A stretch of 64,000 nucleotides of DNA, taken from assembly GCF_016920785.2 (NCBI RefSeq), contig NW_024609837.1, forward strand, positions 50,773,609 through 50,837,608, given 5' to 3'. The notes under the pieces were generated by a model. The model had not been told where the DNA came from. It saw only the letters and a list, made by a program, of their open reading frames with translations, and did no database searches. This document shows positions 57,250 to 64,000 of the stretch, one piece after another. This DNA comes from Ixodes scapularis (taxonomy: Eukaryota; Arthropoda; Arachnida; Ixodida; Ixodidae). A program made the translations under genes and the position numbers. The first letter of the stretch is position 1. Every line of letters starts with the position of its first letter.

Positions 57250-57275
57250 GGGGGGGGGGGGGGGGGGGGGGGGGG
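57250..57275 (+). repeat. 26-nt G run
   Basis: Directly visible G homopolymer. Confidence 0.9.
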
Positions 57276-58318
57276 ATGCTAGGGTAGAAAGTTGGGCGAG
57301 TTGGTGATTCATAATGATTAAAAAGCGCGACAGGACAACAGACACAGATGCATTCTTTTGCAGACTAAGAAAAGCAGGGCAAGCTTCTCCCACGAAGCCT
57401 TCGTCTCTTTCCACTTTAGCAAAGCGAATGCTGGAGAGGGGGCGTGTGGAGAAGGGAAAACCACCAATCCTAGCGAGCACAGAGCTTTGCGGGACGAGCT
57501 TTTCCCGAGAATGAGTGCGCGCGAATAAATCAGGGTCCCCAAAGTATACCAAGCTAATGAAAACCATCTCCCGTGACATGTCAAGTGTAGGACTTCCGCC
57601 CTCGGGAAGGAACACGCAAGACCGCCAGCACAAACAAACCCAACACTCATTTTTTTTACGTTGTTTTTTTTAACTTTGAACATCTTGACACTTTTAGGAC
57701 CTCTTTTTTCCGTAATTTGGTTTTCAGGAAAAAATAAAAACGTGTGTGCAACGCCGGGAATCATTGGCATCGTCGTCATCATTACCATCATCATCATTTC
57801 CTGACGGCAATTAAGTTACGTTTTGTATAAGTCACCGAAACATTCGTGTCTCGAATGCCGCGTGTCATGCTTTCTCCTTGAAGTGGTAGCCTCGCTTAAT
57901 ATAAAGCACATGGGTCCCGCAGACTTCAACGTAGTATTTCGTAGCGTAACTGAACGTAAGAAAATGGGGCAGTGTGAACCAGCCTTAACTCTTCTTTTTT
58001 TTGGCGCGTGTAGGGCATTGAATTCTTCCTGCTCTTGAATTCCAAGGACCCCCTTGCAGTAAATAAAGTAATCGTCAGGAAAGGAGGTTTATCGCGCTTT
58101 TCACGCAAACTACATACCGTTGCCCGATGTTTTGACGTCGTACGTCGGCTGTTCTATCTCTTGGAACTTTTATGATCCACCCTTCGATATTGCGAGGGGG
58201 CTACGCTCGAGTAAGTATGACTAGCCTCCAACGGTCTTCTGAGGACGAAGTACCAGGATTAAGTATGAGGAGGACATACGCTGGCCTAAGTATCACTCGC
58301 CGCAGACAGTCGCGTGCT
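57276..58318. other. Non-coding stretch, no gene seen
   Basis: A degenerate ATC/CAT tract (57763-57799). TGACGTCG...GGCTGTTCTATC...TTGGAACTTTTATG near 58132-58172 loosely resembles the right end of MITE family B. No gene. Confidence 0.4.
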
Positions 58319-58366
58319 AGCGCGAGAAGCTGGACTAAATTCATATTTACTCCAGCTTCTCGCGCT
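58319..58366. repeat. Hairpin with perfect 15-bp arms
   Basis: AGCGCGAGAAGCTGG (58319-58333) and its exact reverse complement (58352-58366), separated by 18 nt. Confidence 0.85.
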
Positions 58367-58640
58367 CTTTTTCGCCCCTTCCTCGTGGCGCCGAGCCGTC
58401 GGACATCGGATCAATCCCCGCCGAATCCCTCGGCGAATACCGCTGCTTGCAAGTAATTTTCTCCAGTAGTTATTACACATGACCAAGTAGGCCATGTATG
58501 CTTTGGGCGCTTTTGCATTGCGTATACTGCGGGCTATGGATGTTTTATGTAGCCCAGAAGCGCGTGTAGCGCTTTTTTTGTCACACTCGAGCGTTGCACT
58601 TTCGTATAAAGTCCTGCCTGCAAACACATTCTGCGTTAAA

Positions 58641-58823
58641 AGGCTCGTTCACACACTGGCAACCGAGTAGCACCGGCTGAGACAAGACCGGTTTTTAAGC
58701 CTCTTGTCACGGCTTAGGATCTGCTCGGTAAAAGCGCGTCTGGTCCTACGCCGTCGCAAGAGGCTTAAAAACCGGCTCTTGTCTCACTTGGTCGTACTGG
58801 ATAGCAAGTGTGTGAACGAGCCT
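58641..58823. mobile_element. 183-bp MITE with ~66-bp TIRs
   Basis: The left arm 58641-58706 and right arm 58757-58823 begin AGGCTCGTTCACACACT and end CCGGTTTTTAAGCCTCTTG when aligned inverted, with about 85 percent identity. Noncoding centre of about 50 bp. The superfamily is not determined. Confidence 0.88.
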
Positions 58824-58973
58824 AAAAACGCGAACAAATTTACGCGTATTAGGGTGAGACGCGGGTCGTTTCATAGATCGTCGCGGAGCACACGACCTAG
58901 AACAATCAAAACCTTTGCACTAGAATTTTGACGTCATCGCAGGCAGATCGAGCGAAGACGCAGATTGGACACC

Positions 58974-59008
58974 AGTGATCGGCTGGACCTCGTGTCCAGC
59001 CGATCACT
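58974..59008. repeat. Perfect 15-bp-arm palindrome, 5-nt loop
   Basis: AGTGATCGGCTGGAC, then CTCGT, then the exact reverse complement. It lies between a GATTGGAC word and a CCAATC word, so the symmetry extends loosely outward. Confidence 0.88.
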
Positions 59009-59296
59009 CAGCCAATCAACGCGTCGAAGAACGCTCTGTGCCGGGCTCGGGTCCCATCGCTAAGTTGGCGTCATCCGACTGTTATGACGTTCGATGGCGG
59101 AAGGGGTCGTTCGCAGGCCTCGCTTATTAAGGAGAAAGCCTTGAATGTCTCATCGTTCAGTCAACCTTCAAAGTCCTTAACCGAAAACACATCGGAGACA
59201 CGAAGAGGTACCAAAAAGTTTACGTGACCACTCAGGCGGATCAGTGGCAATGCGATTAAGATAGATGACAAAGCGAATTAAGACGAATCAAAGTGA

Positions 59297-59405
59297 ACTC
59301 CTAGACGCCGTCCTCTAGGCGCCGTTCTCGACGTCGTCCTAGACATCGTGTTTGAAGTCGTCCCAAAAGTCGTCCTTAACGTCGTTCTTTGCGTCGTCCT
59401 TGACT
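59297..59405 (-). repeat. Degenerate ~12-15-bp tandem repeat (GACGTCGTCCT-type)
   Basis: Words of the form [GA]TCGTCC/GTCGTTC recur about eight times. On the minus strand the frame reads SRTTQRTTLRTTFGTTSNT and so on, a repeated R-T-T peptide within a 70-codon frame. It may be only a minisatellite. Confidence 0.6.
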
Positions 59406-61210
59406 GGCTTTCGCCTTCCAACACGCAAGCAGTCTTAAGTGTACTCGTGTAATTTTCTAGCGGGTGTTGCCTCAACTGCGCACCCTTCACGGATCGCAGT
59501 GATTGGTCCAGGCCGTGCTCCTGCTTTCCCGCAAAATGCTAGGAGAGCCAACCACAGAGTTCTACGCGCCTTTTTGATTCACGTTTTCCTGTCTTAAGTT
59601 CAAGCTGGCCCTATCCTAGCAAAGTACAAATCGACAAAAATGATACGAAAAAAAAACAAAAAAAAACAGCGATCGGTAGAAAAAAAATAAATAAATCCTC
59701 TACAAGTAGCCGAAAATGAGGGAAGAAAGAAACCGAGATAGTGTCGCGCAACAAAGTCGCCTGGGACGGCAATGAACGCAAGCCATTCCCGAATCTCGTT
59801 GCTCATTCGGAGCCATTCAGTGTTGCCATTGCCCCAGCGAGACGGTGAGGTAATGGAAGTCGTGTGCCCGACACGCTTCGTTTTATTTTCGTTTGATTTT
59901 TTTTTTGTCAGTTCTTTTCAGTGCAGTTATACGAACTCTAACTCTAAAAAAAGAAAAAGGAGATAATGTCGTCCATGTTTGGAGGGAACGACGACGCTGG
60001 GTAGGCCAAAAACGAAGATGACGAGACAATTTTTAGAGGCGTATTTTATCCCACGGTGCGAGGAGGGAAGTTGCATCAGCGTGCCGTCTACAGCTTTATT
60101 TGTCGAGGGACTGGCGTGGTTCCTCCGGGAATTCGGCACGTGTTAAGAAATAGATGATGTCGGGTGTTTGTGAATGTCTCGAGTATCTAAACGATCTTTT
60201 GTAATCTTCCAATAAAATAACGGTTCTAAGTCAGCGCTCTGTCTGTGCACATGTACCCGTCATTCGTGCGTCCCCGCGCTGTTTTTAATTTCACGAGCCA
60301 GAAGCGACTCGCCCGCGTTTTAACGATTCTAAAGAAAGTGCACTACTAGCCGTTTGAGGAGTCAAAAAAAAAAAAAAACATTTTATCGCCAGAAAAAGGT
60401 GCGGAAAAAAACATATACTAACAAAAAAAGGAGAAGAAAAGGAACCGGGCAAAGGTTTCGAAACAAGGCGGAGTGTTCGAATAATGTTCGAAGCAACGCC
60501 CAGCGAACAAAGAGAATATAAGGCGACACGAATGTACAGACAGACATACAGGGTCCCAACACGAAGGGATCAGCAGCGTCGGCTCTAAAAACACACAAAA
60601 AAAAATTGGGAGCTTTTGATTCTTCCTTTGTCGGCACCGAGAAGCCCAAAATAAAAAGACGGAGACACGCCGAATCGTGGAGCCCGAGCCGTTGTCGTTC
60701 GAAAAAGACGAGCTCAGCTTGCGTCGATTAATTAAAACTCCGAAGCGGGCCTCCATCCACGACTTCCTTGATTAGCTTCATAAAGAAAGAAAGAGAGGGA
60801 CAGAGAAAGGAAGAAAGAGACGCGACGAAGTTGCCCTTCCATTGGGTCGTCGTAAAGAAGGAAGAGAAGGAAAATTCGATGCTCAGTGCGGCCGAGCTCC
60901 TTCTCGTGCTTTTGTATCACTCCCTTCCCGCGCCATCCGGGAAGACACCTCAAATATTCGGGTCGTCCTGATCAGCGATACGACTTCGTTTCAGCTTAAG
61001 GACAGATGCAGCCGACGCCACGAGCTAATAATTGGACCAATCAAGCGGCACCCAAAGCACCAATCGTTGGGCTTCTTCTGTTCATTATTGGTCCAGCGAT
61101 GATAGAACACGTACAGAAACATGACGAACAGCGTAACGGTCGCTTTTGACACTGTCCGACTGGCAGCATTGGCTCGTGGCGTGGACTACGTCTGGATTGA
61201 AAGCGAAACC
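59406..61210. other. Non-coding stretch, no gene seen
   Basis: A-rich tracts (59647-59688, 60363-60377) and purine-rich sequence (60781-60870). Overlapping frames without motifs. Confidence 0.5.
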
Positions 61211-61371
61211 TGGGGCCCTAAACTCGTCAAACACAAAGTTGGGGCCAAGTTGACGGAGCGCGCCGATTGGACAGTCACGACGATGACTTCGCGGTTTTGT
61301 CGCCGACGTCCAATCAGCGCGCTCCGCGGACTTTCGGCTCCAGCTTTGTGTTTGGCGAGTTTAGGGCCCCA
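61211..61371. mobile_element. 161-bp MITE with ~62-bp TIRs
   Basis: The left arm 61211-61272 and inverted right arm 61308-61371 share TGGGGCCCTAAACTCG, CAAACACAAAG and GGAGCGCGC[CT]GATTGGAC. Noncoding. The similarity continues slightly into the centre, so the whole is a near-palindrome. Confidence 0.88.
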
Positions 61372-62989
61372 AGTGTATAGTGGAATAGTCGAGCCGCAAA
61401 CGCGTGGACAGGGCTCGGCCGTAACGTCGAGGACCCGACTGACTTGGAACACCCTTTGATCTTGAAGATGTCGAATGTCAAGTGCTGTCCCCGAGAGAAG
61501 TTGAAAAAGAGAGTGACGTGGTTCCAAAACGCATCGACGTTCATCCTACCTATTGAGTGCACGCCTTCGTCGCCGGTATCGATAACAAAAAAAAAAAAAA
61601 AGGCAAAAAAGAAGAAAAGGGAGAGAGAGGGGGTTTGCAAGGCCTAGATGAGCCAATGAGAATGAGGTAAAAATGAAAGCACCTGTCAGTTTCGCCGAGA
61701 GACATCCTCGCCAAAGCTGCGAAGTCACTCCGTTTATATACCGCAGAAAAAAACACGGTATCCTCTGCAGACGTCGTGAGGGAAATATCTGCGGAAACGC
61801 GTCCAGCTTGTTCCAAGCATAGTTCCATCGTGCACATGTGTGCTTTCAACACGTCTGCAGACAGGTTTTGTACGGCCAATGTGCACAAGCAAGAGGCCAG
61901 CCTGAGACGGTGTCTGCAGGCTGTGCTTTGTATGATGTAAGAGCAGGGTGACGCGGCTTTACAACTTCCTCGCTCCATGCTTACCAGCTAGACTATTAGT
62001 ACTTCTTCCTTTCTTACTTTTCCTAGTTTGTAAAAAAAGCCGGAAAGCCGTTAGAGTCGGCATACTTGTCTCTCCCTCAAATTCGGACTTCACTGTACGG
62101 GACGCTGAGAAACAATTATGCCGTAATTAGCCTGTGGGAACGAAAAAGAAAGAGAAAAATAAGAAAGGGGCACAACTTTACTGATGTAAAGTTCTCGGTA
62201 TCGTAGAATAATTAAATTGCTTTCTTTTTTTTTCTTTTTTTAAGTAAACTAAATATCATTAACGCAATACGTGTAAACGTTTCTATTTTTTTTTTTCTCG
62301 AAGAACACCACGGTAGGAAGGACGCGCCTACGCCGCCATCGTCGTAAAGAATCTCGAACCTGAAACAAAAAAGCCCTTCTCTGTCGTGACTCGTAACGCA
62401 AGATGTGCCCGAAGGTGCCGCACACCCAAACTCTCGAAGAAACATGCCCTCCACGGCAAAAGCGCGCTATTTTCCTACCGTGGTACTTCTATAACCGCAC
62501 ACCGTTCTTTGGACAATGGCATTATTCACTAGCTTCATTCGATTTCCCTGCACCAGTGCAAAAAAGTGTAGGGCAGTCTACTTCCGGTATGTGCATTACG
62601 ATATAAGCGGAAGTGCACCGCCTACACATTTGTGCACCGGTGCAGGAGGTACAAGTAAATCAAATGCAGCTATTATATGAGATTACTAGACCTACGGTGT
62701 TCAGAATCTACCACTCAGCGGTACTTCAGCAGAAAAAGGCCGCTGGCAGACAAGCCCCTTCTTTATGGGGGGAGCTTCGCTTCTTTTGTGGGCCTCTCCC
62801 GCAACAAACTATAAGTATTTTTATGGCAAACGCTCTTTACTTTTCTCTCCACTAATTGCTGTCCATTTAATTGGTTCAGTTCCCCATCCATTCAGGGTTA
62901 CGATGCTACCTAATTGCGACCTGAAAGCCTCCGGATCACGACTGCTCGTGTACGACCGAATGCACGACGGCGCATCTAACTAGCGCACG
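61372..62989. other. Non-coding stretch, no gene seen
   Basis: A runs at 61587-61600, T runs at 62224-62240 and 62286-62297. No gene or RNA recognised. Confidence 0.5.
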
Positions 62990-63290
62990 ATGGCGTCTCA
63001 TCAACCTAATACGTGACAACTTCATACGAAACCTAATATGTGGCGTTACATCAGCCTAATACACTACTTCCTACGACTCCTAACGCACGAGACATCACGC
63101 TAATACATGCATGGTCATGTCTCGTTAATATGGACACCGTGAATATGGATACCCCGCTATATGGACACCATTTTCGAGGACAAACTGGGAAAATGCGTGC
63201 ATTTCTGTCTCGTTATTATGGACAACTCACATTATGGACCATTTTCCATATTAAAGAGACATCACTCTATCACCATAATACGAGACTTTC
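62990..63290 (+). repeat. Cluster of CTAATAC and ATATGGAC words with an inverted pair
   Basis: CTAATAYGTG-like words recur between 63006 and 63108. From 63119 to 63260, TTAATATGGACACC-like words recur five or six times, and GTCTCGTTAATATGGA (63119) is matched inverted by TCCATATTAAAGAGAC (63245-63260). This is the texture of a DNA-transposon subterminal region. Confidence 0.55.
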
Positions 63291-64000
63291 TAACCCAGAT
63301 GACGCACTAAACCCCAGCCACTTATCAAAAACGCGAGACATATAGAGAGGGAAATGATGGCATAAAAAGGGAAAGCGTCGCACAAAAGAGAAAATGGAGC
63401 AAGTGGTAGAGAAAGAAAGTTCCCAACCAGGCGTCGCTGCCATCGCAAAGAGCCCGTTGTCGGCCATCTTGACGCCGTCGCGGTCGACTTGCTCCGGTAA
63501 AAAGAACCGCCTGCCATTTGTCAGAAGGTGGAGAGGATTGAGAAAAAAAAAAAGGGCGATAAAAAGATGGCGAGGAGGAAATAGGAGCACCATCGCAAAA
63601 AAGCGGGGTCTTAATAAAACGAAGAAGCATAGCTTCCGTTTATCACGTAAGGTAAAAGAGGGAAGAGGAGGGGCCTATTAAAAGTGAAAATGCGCCCCTG
63701 GGAGCCTTCCGCCCGTGGTTTCTGAATTTATTACGTGTGTTGTCAACGCCTTTTCCTTTTTTGCGTTCGTTATTCCTTTTCTTAATCTTTTAATCCCGGC
63801 TATTTTTGTTTCCAGTAATGGAGTAAAGGAAACCCACTGTCGCACTCTAAAAGCGCGAATTCCAGCAATTAAACACGTATCTACTAATGCTTCGCTGTGT
63901 TCGCCACTGCTACTACAATGTTTGTTCTTTATCGTTTTTGTTTAAATGACCTAATCCTTTTTTAACTTTTCTTTAACACGTTTTCGTGACGTAAGGGTTT
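63291..64000. other. Non-coding end of window, no gene seen
   Basis: Short overlapping frames on both strands. Nothing recognised. Confidence 0.5.

Noticed and set aside
1..64000. An undescribed multi-gene system
   Set aside because: No run of recognisable, co-oriented host genes exists. The only multi-domain coding unit is a known type of retrotransposon.

Overview
This window looks like noncoding, repeat-filled nuclear DNA from an animal, most likely an arthropod. A tick (ixodid) is my best guess. That rests on the mix of I-group and CR1-like non-LTR retrotransposon remains, a (GATT)n-tailed LINE end, a piggyBac relic and very many short inverted-repeat elements, together with the absence of any bacterial-style gene packing. 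The organism call is inference, because no host gene was recognised that could confirm it.

Nearly every open frame here is short, overlaps frames on the other strand, and carries no recognisable protein family. The clear exception is one almost full-length non-LTR retrotransposon at about 50.96-56.2 kb. Its ORF1 is intact (three zinc knuckles). Its ORF2 (endonuclease, reverse transcriptase, RNase H, C-terminal CCHC) is broken by four stops and one frameshift. Smaller coding relics are a CR1/L2-type reverse-transcriptase tail (21.67-22.45 kb), a LINE 3' end with a GATT tail (10.33-10.83 kb), another LINE C-terminus (31.28-31.48 kb) and a piggyBac transposase C-terminus (36.71-37.05 kb).

The most striking content is nonautonomous inverted-repeat elements (MITEs and fold-backs). 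They can be recognised by comparing their own ends, and several occur as two or three copies in the window. 0-12 kb holds mostly low-complexity DNA, one fold-back candidate, scattered repeat ends and the LINE end. 13.1-13.85 kb holds two MITEs 52 bp apart. 24.6-29.3 kb is a dense MITE island: an inverted dimer, a TTA-flanked element, a second copy of the 13.5 kb MITE, a large element with another inside it, and a second copy of the 13.1 kb family. 36.7-38.3 kb is a second cluster (piggyBac, two dispersed families, one fold-back). 40.8-47.7 kb holds a MITE with an internal 13-bp VNTR, a 51-bp minisatellite, a 212-bp hairpin and two further MITEs. 58-63 kb holds three more inverted-repeat elements and two small tandem arrays.

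Host-gene signals are weak: a CpG-rich stretch at 15.0-15.6 kb with TATA, pyrimidine-initiator and splice-donor-like sequences, a CpG-rich stretch at 33.4-33.9 kb with an ATG in good context and an RFX-type X-box, and one possible minus-strand exon at 9.4-9.6 kb. None is strong enough to be called a gene. I see no rRNA, no intact tRNA, no CRISPR array and no undescribed multi-gene system.
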